Below are positions 49,723-59,160 of a DNA stretch of 64,000 nucleotides, piece by piece. The DNA is from Hyalella azteca (lineage: Eukaryota > Arthropoda > Malacostraca > Amphipoda > Hyalellidae). The translations under genes and the position numbers were made by a program. Numbering within the stretch: position 1 is the first letter of the stretch; each line of letters opens with the position of its first letter. Under the pieces are notes generated by a model. It searched no databases and was not told where the DNA came from. It was given only the letters and a program-made list of their open reading frames with translations. The stretch spans positions 62,001-126,000 of the forward strand of contig NW_025936040.1 in the NCBI RefSeq assembly GCF_000764305.2, read 5' to 3'.

Positions 49723-50493
49723 TTAATAATCTGGAAACCATTTAATGTAATTATCGGTCTTGTAAATCCTTTTGCTATCGATGTTTCGTAATTTCATGCA
49801 TGATTAAATCTACATAAATATAAAGCATTTAAATAATTGAAAATCATTTATTTGCCAACTCTTATTCTGCATGCAACTGTGCAGGTCTAATTTGAGTGCA
49901 GGCATTCATTGTTCATTTTAGCCAAGCAATCCTGTAAAGAACGGAGCTTTCGCCTCATCCACAGTCGCTACCATTAATTAGCTAATGGCCATTTGGTCGC
50001 AGTCCTGGTAATGGAGTTATATTAGTTACAAATATTTGAACTTACGCCATGGAATAGCAGTTTTGGAGTCTGTCTGGAAATCAAACTGAAATTAAGCTTG
50101 TATAACAAATAATAAACAAAATATAATATACATAAAAATGTAATATATATTATGTATAAATAAATATTATATAATGAAAAATAATATTGTATAGTGAAAT
50201 AAATAATATGCATTTGCGTATACACTGGTACGAGAATAACGGTATTCAATGCGATTCACACTCAGGAAGGAATGTTTCCTCATTCATGGCACTAAATAAG
50301 TAATTCATTAGCTAACTCTTATTTGTGCCGTCGATATCAAGGTTAACGTGGAGGTTGTCATTAAATTAATTGGATCAATGACCAAGTCTTCAATTGTGTC
50401 TTCAATTAAGACAAATATGAGGCAGCACGTCACTCCACCTACGCATTAGCTAGACGACGCCACGCCGGCTTATTGTGCGTACATCACAGCACA

Positions 50494-50640
50494 ATATTAT
50501 TATAATTATTATTATTATTATAATTATTATTATTATTATAATTATTATTATTATTATTATAATTATCATTATTATTATTATTATTATTATTAGTAGTAGT
50601 AGTAGTATTATTATTAATATTCGTATTATTTTTATTATTA
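50494..50640. repeat. ATT/TTA trinucleotide tract
   Basis: Imperfect (ATT)n over about 150 bp with AAT and AGT interruptions. The minus-strand Asn-rich frame (50484-50777) derives from it. Confidence 0.95.
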
Positions 50641-50876
50641 AAAAATAATTGCAGACTAGCTAGGGGAAGAGAGGACTCTATTTTATTCTTATGTGTTTCA
50701 GCTGAGAACGTGAAGAAATTTTTAAGCCCCTTAATATACAAAAGTGAAAGATCTTCCAAATTCCTTTGTTTAATCACTAAGTAATTAATTTATTTAAGTA
50801 ATTAACATACTCATTCCGGTCACAGTCACCTGGAATCGATCACACTGACACTCAACCAAATCGTAGCAGACCAGTT

Positions 50877-51080
50877 AAAATTACCGCATAGTGATTGATT
50901 TGTTGACCGAAAATTACCGCATAGTGATTGATTTGTTGACCGAAAATTACCGCATAGTGATTGATTTGTTGACCAAAAATTACCGCATAGTGATTGATTT
51001 ACTCACCCAAAATTAGCACATAGTGCATAGTGAATGATTTGTTGACTGAAAATTATCACATAGTGATTTATTTGACCGAG
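50877..51080. repeat. 33-bp tandem repeat upstream of exon 7
   Basis: AAAATTACCGCATAGTGATT plus GATTTGTTGACCG repeats at 50877, 50910, 50943 and 50976, with two diverged copies after. It ends about 50 bp before exon 7, so it occupies the likely branch-point side of intron 6. Confidence 0.92.
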
Positions 51081-51127
51081 TAATTAGTTTACTTAATCAC
51101 AAAATAATGAACTAATTTACATGGCAG

Positions 51128-51268
51128 ACACCTGGAGGCCATCACAGCTCGCTGCGAGACGTCCTATTGTCACCAGGGCGCCTGTCAGGCCGCCGTGCAG
51201 GCGCTCTACAACGGCCTTATGGAGCTCCATCAGGACCTGGCCCTCAGGATAGGGCTGTGTGTCTGCAG
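51128..51268 (+). CDS. Gfrl: GFR-like receptor exon 7: middle of GFR domain 3
   Basis: Acceptor AATTTACATGGCAG at 51127; donor TGCAG|GTGAGG at 51269. Phase 2 in and out, 141 nt. Spliced to exon 6 it reads CRQ-HLEAITARCETSYC, then HQGACQAAVQALYNGL and ALRIGLCVC. The Cys triplet C-x4-C-x4-C, the A..AL..L helix and the final C-x-C are typical of the middle of a GFR domain. The last 72 nt of the exon and its donor are copied once more in tandem (91-bp unit). Use of the second donor would shift the frame, and reading through the first donor meets TGA immediately, so only the first donor is productive. Confidence 0.88.
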
Positions 51269-51372
51269 GTGAGGGTCTGTAGGGTCTGCAGGCGCTCTAC
51301 AACGGCCTTATGGAGCTCCATCAGGACCTGGCCCTCAGGATAGGGCTGTGTGTCTGCAGGTGAGGGTCTGCA
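51197..51372 (+). repeat. 91-bp tandem duplication of the exon 7 end and donor
   Basis: Two adjacent, nearly identical copies beginning TGCAGGCGCTCTACAACGG, at 51197 and 51288. The unit includes the last 72 nt of exon 7, its donor and about 19 bp of intron. The near identity implies a recent event. Confidence 0.92.
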
Positions 51373-52822
51373 TGGTCAGCAATTGAGAGTCTGCAGGCGA
51401 AGTTCTTCTTTATCAAGACACTGAAGCCTGATAGTCTGGCACTAGAACTATATTTTTGCCATTATATATGTAAGACGTAGAAATGCTAGCAGCGCGGTAT
51501 AAGACCATTATGGTCTAACCCGTTCCAAATGTTTAGTTGTAACTACCAAACGTCCTACAGGTTTGGCTAAGGCTAGTAAGTCAGTAAGCAGACAGTGCTA
51601 GGGTCTCACAATCGTTTTTCGTACAGGGGAAGGATACTTTTAAAATTTATACTGCTTTCCTGAATTCATGTCTGGTGACCAGATTACGCACTGTATTACA
51701 GGCATGCAAACGCTTATGACACCTGAAGTTACTTGATCTTCTAACGTCCTAGGTCGGTGTTAATATTGTGAATATGTAGCTAATTCATATTTACCAGTAT
51801 TCTAATTGCAGTTGATAATTATTAATTCTGTTAAAGCAATAACATGAATAATAACACATCGAGTTAGAGTTGATGGGTAACTCCGCTAAATTATAATAGG
51901 CTAGCAACGTTCCTGGAAAATAGGTTACGAGGGGTAACTGGAATAAATATATTTACGTGGTAGCTACATATACATAGCAAACCCGCTTTTTACGCTCAAC
52001 CCCCCACCACCGGCATATCTCATGACATCCCCCCCAAAGTTACCCCCCTTCTTCCCACTCGCCCCATCCTATTATTTTGCATAGTTTAGCCTCACTTTTA
52101 TTTTTCATAATTAATGCATAATAAATAATCGTGCTCGTAAGTTTACTTTTAAAAGTCAAAACTAATATAAATAACTACAATACGATATTATGAAATCCGA
52201 AACATTCATTTATCCAAACTAGAAGTTTCTTAACTTTTTTGCGATGCCAGATTTTGATCAAAAAAAATCTAGAAAAATCTGACATGTCCATCTGTATTGC
52301 ATCATAAGCTATTATTGTATGATTATTTTACTTTATTTCATTTTATTGTAAAACATTTCATCTCATATGATTGTGTTTCCTTATCGTAATATTTAATTTT
52401 GTCAAGTCTAAATTACATCACGATTGCTGAAATTTTAGCCCTTGTTAAATTTCTTATGATTTTTCTCATTTGGTCACATTTTTCGTTATTATAAACTATA
52501 TTTGCTGCCAGGTTTAGTTTGCAGATTTGCAAGCTTTGTAGCTTTTAATTTACTTCAACCACGAAAGAAAAGATTAATTTAACCATGATAGAAAAAATAA
52601 ATTTGTATTAATATCTCATAGTATTAATGATTTACAAAGCATGCATCGCAGTTTTCCCCAGACTTTCATTCTAGAATTTTTTTAATTTATTAGCTATTTC
52701 GAATTTTTTTCCAGTCAAAATCAGTTTAGACTTTTACAAGCTTTAATTGAATATAACAATAACGAAAAAAATTAAATTTTCCAATATTTATGATTTACAA
52801 AGCATTTTTCCGCCATGGTCAG
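51373..52822 (+). other. Intron 7, remainder
   Basis: After the duplicated exon 7 end, AT-rich sequence with a C-rich patch at 51990-52070. No exon or repeat array seen. Confidence 0.7.
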
Positions 52823-52963
52823 GCCGGGCGAAGGCCTCAACGCGACAGACTGCGTGCGCTCGCAGCGTCGTCTGCACCCGCACTGCGCCGAGCAGACCGA
52901 CGCGCTGTCTGTCAGCCAGTGTCACCGCATCGGCAGAGTCTGCAGGAACGACAAGGTCTGCAG
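52823..52963 (+). CDS. Gfrl: GFR-like receptor exon 8: end of GFR domain 3 and start of domain 4
   Basis: Acceptor TTTTTCCGCCATGGTCAG at 52822, donor TGCAG|GTGAGC at 52964. Phase 2 in and out, 141 nt. With exon 7 it reads CVC-R-PGEGLNATDCVRS, closing domain 3 with a Cys and HPHC. A new opening follows, LSVSQCHRIGRVCRNDKVC, with Cys spacing like the starts of the other domains. NAT is a possible N-glycosylation site. Very GC-rich against an AT-rich background. The donor and the last exon bases are the first unit of a 19-bp array. The next exon must start in phase 2 and supply the rest of domain 4; I could not find it before 64000. Confidence 0.87.
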
Positions 52964-53340
52964 GTGAGCCATGGGTCTGCAGGTGAGTCACGGGTCTGCA
53001 GGTGAGTCACGGGTCTGCAGGTGAGTCATGGGTCTGCAGGTGAGTCACGGGTCTGCAGGTGAGTCACGGGTCTGCAGGTGAGTCACGGGTCTGCAGGTGA
53101 GTCATGGGTCTGCAGGCGAGGAAATACGGTGCAGGTGAGAAGAGGGTCTACAGATGAGAAAAGTATCTGCAGTTGAGAAGATGGTCTGCAGGTTAGGAAA
53201 GGGTCTGCATGTGAGTTAAGGGTCTGCAAGTGGAAAAAGTGTCTGCAGGTAAGAAAAGGGTATGCAGGTGACCCGTGGCCAGCTGGTTATCCATGGGTCT
53301 GCATGCAGATTTGGAAATGGTCTGTATAAACGACAAGGTC
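52945..53340 (+). repeat. 19-bp array starting at the exon 8 donor
   Basis: Units of GGTCTGCAGGTGAGTCACG begin inside the last bases of exon 8 and repeat about nine times to 53118. Looser copies (GGTCTGCAGGTTAGG, TCTGCATGTGAG and similar) continue to about 53340. Each unit holds a near-consensus donor CTGCAG|GTGAGT. The unit is not divisible by three and the frame meets TGA in the first copy. Confidence 0.9.
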
Positions 53341-53997
53341 TGCATATAAAGAAAAGCTCAATACTTATTCACTAGTATTAAATATTCTTGCTTACAAAAA
53401 CAATAACCTGGAAAACGGAGCGAAATTACTCAATGAATATGAATGAATATGACTGATCGTCATAATTCTTCTCGACAAAATCATCCAAATTTTCATCTGC
53501 CGAAAATTCAAAAGATTATCCGCTGTAATTCTACCTCACCTCTTCCCGCTCTAGTGTCGTGCTAGTGCAGTTATCCTCCTCACGGTTCCTTGATTGAATT
53601 TAATGTTTATTTCCCAAGCTCCTTCTCTTCGTCAATTAGTGATCAATATAATATGATTAAGAATTAATTTGCCTATATTTCATTATGTGGAACAAATTTA
53701 ACCAATTACCCCTGAGAAATCCTCATTACCAAGTCATTAGCGACAACAGAACCGTTCACTCCGAGTGTTGATATATACGTAATTGTGCTGATAAATGTAC
53801 AAGGTATAATTGTATTTCAGTATACTCCGTGCTATTGTGGAATATTTAGTGAATGAATAACTTTCTGCAATTTTATTTCAGTATGTTCAGTGTTTCTCGG
53901 GATATCTGGACATGTTAATATTTCTGCAGAATAGTTTCCTACCATTTCCCCTCAATGTGCTCAGTGTGATACATATTTGCTATCGGTGATTTTACGT

Positions 53998-54225
53998 CCA
54001 GTGTATTTTCAGTGCATTTCCAGTTTACTTCCAGTGTATTTCTAGTGTATTTCCTGTTTATTTCCAGTGTATTATCTGTGTATTTACAGTGTATTTCCAG
54101 AGTATTTCCAGTTTATTTCCAGTGCAATTTCAGTATATTTCCACTGTTTTGCCTGTGTATTTCCAGTGCATTACCTGCGAATTTACGGTGTATTTTCAGA
54201 GTATTTTCAACGCATTTCGAGTGTA
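53998..54225. repeat. Short TTTCCAGTGTAT repeat
   Basis: Units of about 12 bp, TTTCCAGTGTAT with TTACAGTGTAT variants, roughly 18 copies. Phe/Ser/Val frames across it are not genes. Each unit carries a TTTCCAG acceptor-like motif. Confidence 0.88.
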
Positions 54226-54862
54226 TACTCAATGCTGCTTAATTTGTGCCGGAATGCCGTCACGGCTTCATTGCTTCACTGTTTCTGTAAGGTTCATTGC
54301 TATCGTGCAGTGACTGAGCTAAATAAGGAGACACCATGGCAGAAACGTGACCAGAAAACTTGTGAACGCCCCAGCAATATTAACATAAAACAGATAACTG
54401 CATCAAAATGTTTCTCTTGAGCTTCTCTCTGTACAGCCTAGAGTAATCGTGGTCTTTTGTAAGAATATCATAAGCGTACATTAATCGAGCGGGACTATAG
54501 AAGATGGGGTCATGAAAGAACTAAAATAATGCAAAGGACGGATGTTTTCTTCCTATTTCCTGGAAAACGGATCGTTAGCGTGCAGTTGACAGCGTTCATG
54601 ACCGCAACATCGGTCTTAGCGCACATTTATATTATCATCGTTATTTTTATTAATTATTATTTTACTATTGCCATCATTCATGTCGAGATGGCGAGATCAT
54701 GTTGACCTTGTATTTGTGCATTAAATAATTGAGTTCAGGCTCCTTACCTATGCAATAAATGGATAGCAGATCCGGTATTGTCTTGATAGAATAAACGCAG
54801 CCTTCGTCTTCTCTTCTGTGATTGGCAATAAGTCGTGACTTTTGAGTTCTATATTATATTAA

Positions 54863-54972
54863 TAAATCATTTGAGCTCAATATTATAAGATTAAATCATT
54901 TGAGCTCAATATTATAAGATTAAATCATTTGAGCTCAATATTATAAGATTAAATCATTTGAGTTCAATATTT
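54863..54972. repeat. 29-bp x4 tandem repeat
   Basis: AAATCATTTGAGCTCAATAT plus TATAAGATT, four copies, the last one diverged. Confidence 0.93.
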
Positions 54973-56223
54973 AAGTATCCGGCAAGTCATTGCCGTTTCC
55001 TACCCTTATGAAAAATTATCACTTATGTTTCAATCAGCAATTCTTGCCTTTGCCATTACGTATTAGATGAATTCTAATGTGTTTTGATTGTTGTTATTAA
55101 TGAAAGAAAGTGTCAATATTAAGTGTCAATATATTTTTCACACATAAAAAGTGGTTTATATTTGTGAAAAAATCTCAGTTCTTGCTTTCGACTTGTCCAT
55201 GGCATTGGGAGTAAATCTTTGCCTTAAGATTCGCTGCACAAAAAGTAATATAACATTTATTAATGGCTGTGTTGTTGATCAAATGTAAATCTTCTCAATG
55301 TGGGTAAAAAATTAAATTATTACCTGAAAGGCCTCCATCAGGAAACATAGATAGCATTGTTTGTGTTTTCTCGAATTGAAAAAATAGGTCTTCATTTTTT
55401 GGTTGAATTTAATCATAATTATCAGTCATTGCCTTTACTTTCACCATATAAATATTACAATCCATTGACTACGTTTTCTGATATAAATTATTCACTTAAT
55501 TTAATTGATTTACCCCACGATTTGACAAGACGTCAAGAGTCTCGCATTACTGTATATTCTATTTAGAAAGCACTTTGACATGAGGATTAGGACTTCTGCC
55601 ATGCAGCAACGTAACAACTTCTTTATGTATTAATGCAAATTTTATTCCTTTCAAAATTTATCAATCCAAATTTTATATTTTTATACTTCTGTCAAACCAG
55701 AATTTACGAATTTTACTTGTACTAATATCACTATCATTTCCCGCGTGCGTGTATAAATGATACTCGCATGACCGGCAACAGCTGAAGTTCTCAGGAATAA
55801 TTCTCTTTACTCTTACCCATCTATCATTAATTTAAAATAAAATAATAATAAAAATAATTCTCTCCGGTCATCTATTCAAATCACAAGATTAGTAAGAAAA
55901 TTGAAAATATTTTCATAAAATGCATTGTTGGGGCACAATTAATAAAATGTATTCTCATTTCTTCAATCGAATTTGTGCAAGACTTTGTGATTGGTAAAAC
56001 TCATCATTCCAAGTCCACACTCAGCGAAATGAGAGAGAATTTGTCCAAACAACGCAATACTTTTCTTGTGTGGGGTATCCTGACCCACTATGGTCCAGTA
56101 ATTGAGTGTATCAATGCTTCATATACGCTCCTACTCCTGCTGTGTGTACGAATGTGTGCCAACATTTATACAAAATTTTACACATTTATTTATGCGACAC
56201 TCTCTGCTGGTGCTGTGTGAATA

Positions 56224-56319
56224 CTCTGGGCCAACCCATGCGTGGGTGAGTCATGCTCTGGGCCAACCCATGCGTGGGTGAGTCATGCTCTGGGCCAACC
56301 CATGCGTGGGTGAGTGGCG
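56224..56319 (+). repeat. 32-bp x3 array with a donor-like motif and NPCV coding look-alike
   Basis: Three copies of CTCTGGGCCAACCCATGCGT followed by GGGTGAGTCATG. In one frame each reads LWANPCVG followed by GTGAGT, like the end of exon 5. An in-frame TGA at 56218 and the lack of an acceptor rule out a working exon here. It could be a relic of a GFR exon end or chance. Confidence 0.8.
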
Positions 56320-57373
56320 TGTTGGAATTTTCCTGTGAAGGCAAATATTGCATGAATTTCTTCTAAATTTCATCTCGTTTCCTCAGCGGAATTGAAAAAT
56401 TTTTGTTATGATTCCTTTTTTGTCTTGATGTCTTTTCCGGCCGGATACATTTTTCCTAAAAGTGGAATTGAAATTGAAAGTTGAAAGTCAACTGCACGGG
56501 GCCTTTGAAAATATAGTAGGTACATTGTTCGCGTCGCTCCTCTAGAGACGCCATATTATAATGGTTCACGTGCAAACATTTTTAATACATATCAATCATT
56601 ATTTCCGATGACATCAATCATTTTGATAAATTTCGATGATTTTCTCTCGTGATAACTATAAACTGAGAACGGAATATCGACCTAATGAAACTTTCAGATG
56701 ATTTAATTGAAAAGTTGAAACTCATAACCTTTATAATAACATACAATGCATTCCTACAAAAAGATGACCATCTTGTATGTTCATTACATAATATTAATAC
56801 GAGCTTTTACTTTGTGATAGGGTTCAAGCGCTTAAAATACAACAATAATTTTCAAATTACTTCATTTGAAGCACATGTTCATTGAGAGTGTCCCAAAAAC
56901 TTACAATTCATCATTCATTATGTACATTAGTAATAATTTTTTCATTACTGAATTTCAAATTATTAATAACATGAATTCTACATAATGAATATCTATACAT
57001 TTTTCGTGTTATGGTCTTAACATGGCCTGAATTTGCCATAGCAATAGTACCGTTCTTTTCTTTTCGTCGACTCTCGACAAAACTTTTTGATACATCGATC
57101 AGGAAAATTCATCGAAATACAACACTTGAATTTAACACAAGTAACAGTCACAAACCAGGCATCCTTTTTTCTTATCATTAAAATTAAATTTCTGTTCGAA
57201 GTAAAATCTTCAAAATTATTCCTATACTAGAAACAATTAATAAAAATTGTAAGGTCTATTGTAATGTTAACGCCAAAGCTCAGGCAAAAATACAGTTCCT
57301 GACGAGGTAGAAGTTCACATGCATCATATAAGAAAAATACCGGGACTATTTCCTTGCCATTGTGAGGCACTAG

Positions 57374-58296
57374 AAAGCCTCACTAGTGTGAGGGAGGCGC
57401 CTCTGCCTCACTAGTGTGAGGGAGGCGCCTCTGCCTCACTAGTGTGAGGGAGGCACCTCTGCCTCACTAGTGTGAGGGAGGCACCTCTGCCTCACTAGTG
57501 TGAGGGAGGCACCTCTGCCTCACTAGTGTGAGGGAGGCACCTCTGCCTCACTAGTGTGAGGGAGGCACCTCTGCCTCACTAGTGTGAGGGAGGCACCTCT
57601 GCCTCACTAGTGTGAGGGAGGCACCTCTGCCTCACTAGTGTGAGGGAGGCACCTCTGCCTCACTAGTGTGAGGGAGGCACCTCTGCCTCACTAGTGTGAG
57701 GGAGGCACCTCTGCCTCACTAGTGTGAGGGAGGCACCTCTGCCTCACTAGTGTGAGGGAGGCACCTCTGCCTCACTAGTGTGAGGGAGGCACCTCTGCCT
57801 CACTAGTGTGAGGGAGGCACCTCTGCCTCACTAGTGTGAGGGAGGCACCTCTGCCTCACTAGTGTGAGGGAGGCACCTCTGCCTCACTAGTGTGAGGGAG
57901 GCACCTCTGCCTCACTAGTGTGAGGGAGGCACCTCTGCCTCACTAGTGTGAGGGAGGCACCTCTGCCTCACTAGTGTGAGGGAGGCACCTCTGCCTCACT
58001 AGTGTGAGGGAGGCACCTCTGCCTCACTAGTGTGAGGGAGGCACCTCTGCCTCACTAGTGTGAGGGAGGCACCTCTGCCTCACTAGTGTGAGGGAGGCAC
58101 CTCTGCCTCACTAGTGTGAGGGAGGCACCTCTGCCTCACTAGTGTGAGGGAGGCACCTCTGCCTCACTAGTGTGAGGGAGGCACCTCTGCCTCACTAGTG
58201 TGAGGGAGGCACCTCTGCCTCACTAGTGTGAGGGAGGCACCTCTGCCTCACTAGTGTGAGGGAGGCACCTCTGCCTCACTAGTGTGAGGGAGGCAC
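57374..58296. repeat. 28-bp hairpin-forming satellite, about 33 copies
   Basis: Almost perfect copies of CTCACTAGTGTGAGGGAGGC plus ACCTCTGC; the first two carry GCCTCTGC. Each unit contains CCTCAC-TAGT-GTGAGG, a 6-bp stem with a 4-nt loop. High uniformity indicates recent homogenisation. It is cut off by an undetermined base at 58297, so the true copy number is unknown. Confidence 0.97.
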
Positions 58297-58297
58297 N

Positions 58298-58440
58298 AGG
58301 AGCAGCCATGTAGGAGCAGCCATGTAGGAGCAGCCATGCAGGAGCAGCCATGTAGGAGCAGCCATGCAGGAGCAGCCATGTAGGAGCAGCCATGCAGGAG
58401 CAGCCATGCAGGAGCAGCCATGTAGGAGCAGCCATGTAGA
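58298..58440. repeat. 14-bp AGGAGCAGCCATGT minisatellite
   Basis: About ten copies of AGGAGCAGCCATGT/C directly after the undetermined base. The minus-strand Ala/Trp/Leu/His frames across it are artefacts. The abrupt switch from the 28-bp array suggests missing sequence or a join. Confidence 0.95.
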
Positions 58441-59043
58441 CTTCAGGTAGCCTAGTAAATGCACTCACCGTCTTCATGTCATTCATCATTCACAACTCGT
58501 GGTCATGCGCAGGCATTCGTCCTTGTAGAAGCGGTGGCCGCTATTGGAAACAGTCAGTTCTTCGATTGTGAAACGTCTAGTTTCGACATACATAAAATAT
58601 GTTTCAGTGCGTGCTTCAGGTTCTAAAGTAGAACTTTTCTTATCAGTGAACCTGGTATGGTTTCAGAAGTGCTGGATGATCACATCCAAACTTCGCTTTT
58701 AACTTCAAAAATCTGAGCAGTTGACACAAATTTTGAAGGATTTCCTAACAAGAATATCATAAATAATTGGGTATCAAACTAAAAATTTGGAGGGCGATGG
58801 CATAAAAAAAAATAAAATTAATATGGACATAAAAAAATTTGCTCCCATATTTAAAAGCATGATTACTTCAAATTAAAATATGACCAATAACAATGCAAAT
58901 GTTTTCAGCTCTTTTTACGATTTCGGCTCTTTTACGAAAAAATTTCTATTTTTCTCGCAAATATAACTGATTCGCCAAGCGACTTCAACAATGCTTACGT
59001 GATTTCTATCTCATCCACCACCAATCCTCAATCAACCTTCAGG

Positions 59044-59160
59044 ACGATGAATGAGTTTATCAGATATTCAGGTATTCCTGATGAACCTGTACAGGAAGTG
59101 CCCCAAAAAATCAAACCCATTCATAAGGCGCCTCGCAGCACAACCTGGAAAGCCCTTTAA
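59044..59160 (+). pseudogene. Possible retrotransposon C-terminal remnant
   Basis: A frame from 59047 reads MNEFIRYSGIPDEPVQEVPQ and ends KAPRSTTWKAL at TAA. The IPDEP after a short helix recalls the C-terminal end of CR1/Jockey-type reverse-transcriptase proteins, but the segment is too short to be sure. Confidence 0.2.

Larger units (their letters stand above)
41933..51127 (+). other. Intron 6 (9.2 kb)
   Basis: GTAAGT to GGCAG. Contains a 38-bp x3 repeat (42088-42200), the candidate terminal exon (42736-42930), a GC-rich repeat (45769-45870), a retrotransposon relic (46050-47000), a hairpin (47845-47884), copy 2 of the inverted-repeat element, an ATT tract (50494-50640) and a 33-bp repeat (50877-51080). 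43050-45700 and 47900-49400 show nothing I can name. Confidence 0.7.
6371..52963 (+). other. Gfrl: GDNF-family-receptor-like gene model (8 exons, 3' incomplete)
   Basis: Composite gene model joining 6371-8579, 29190-29309, 31506-31676, 35438-35582, 36877-37001, 41836-41932, 51128-51268 and 52823-52963. All introns are GT-AG. Exon end phases are 1,1,1,2,1,2,2,2 and each matches the start phase of the next exon, giving 3149 nt of continuous frame (1049 codons plus 2 nt). The product has an N-terminal unrecognised region, a signal-like hydrophobic segment, then GFR-type Cys-rich domains: domain 1 from exons 2+3, domain 2 from exons 4+5, domain 3 from exons 6+7 and the first half of 8, and the start of domain 4 in exon 8. 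Family knowledge: GFR-alpha proteins are cell-surface co-receptors of GDNF-type ligands; arthropods have a larger Gfrl with about four domains. Ligand and membrane anchor cannot be read here because the 3' end is missing. The assignment to the GFR family is confident; one-to-one orthology with insect Gfrl is inferred. Confidence 0.82.

Noticed and set aside
49292..49745. Cys/Leu/Ser/Val repeat proteins
   Set aside because: Translations of a CTGT microsatellite inside a mobile element.
54240..54420. Cys-containing frame after the TTTCCAGTGTAT repeat as the missing domain 4 exon
   Set aside because: The Cys spacing does not match the other domains and the frame is joined to repeat sequence without a clear acceptor.
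57374..58296. CRISPR-like direct repeats of 28 bp
   Set aside because: The copies abut with no unique spacers and the window is eukaryotic; it is a satellite.
58505..58630. Possible exon after ATGCGCAG with a short open frame
   Set aside because: The phase needed after exon 8 meets TAG immediately and the open phase shows no GFR Cys pattern.
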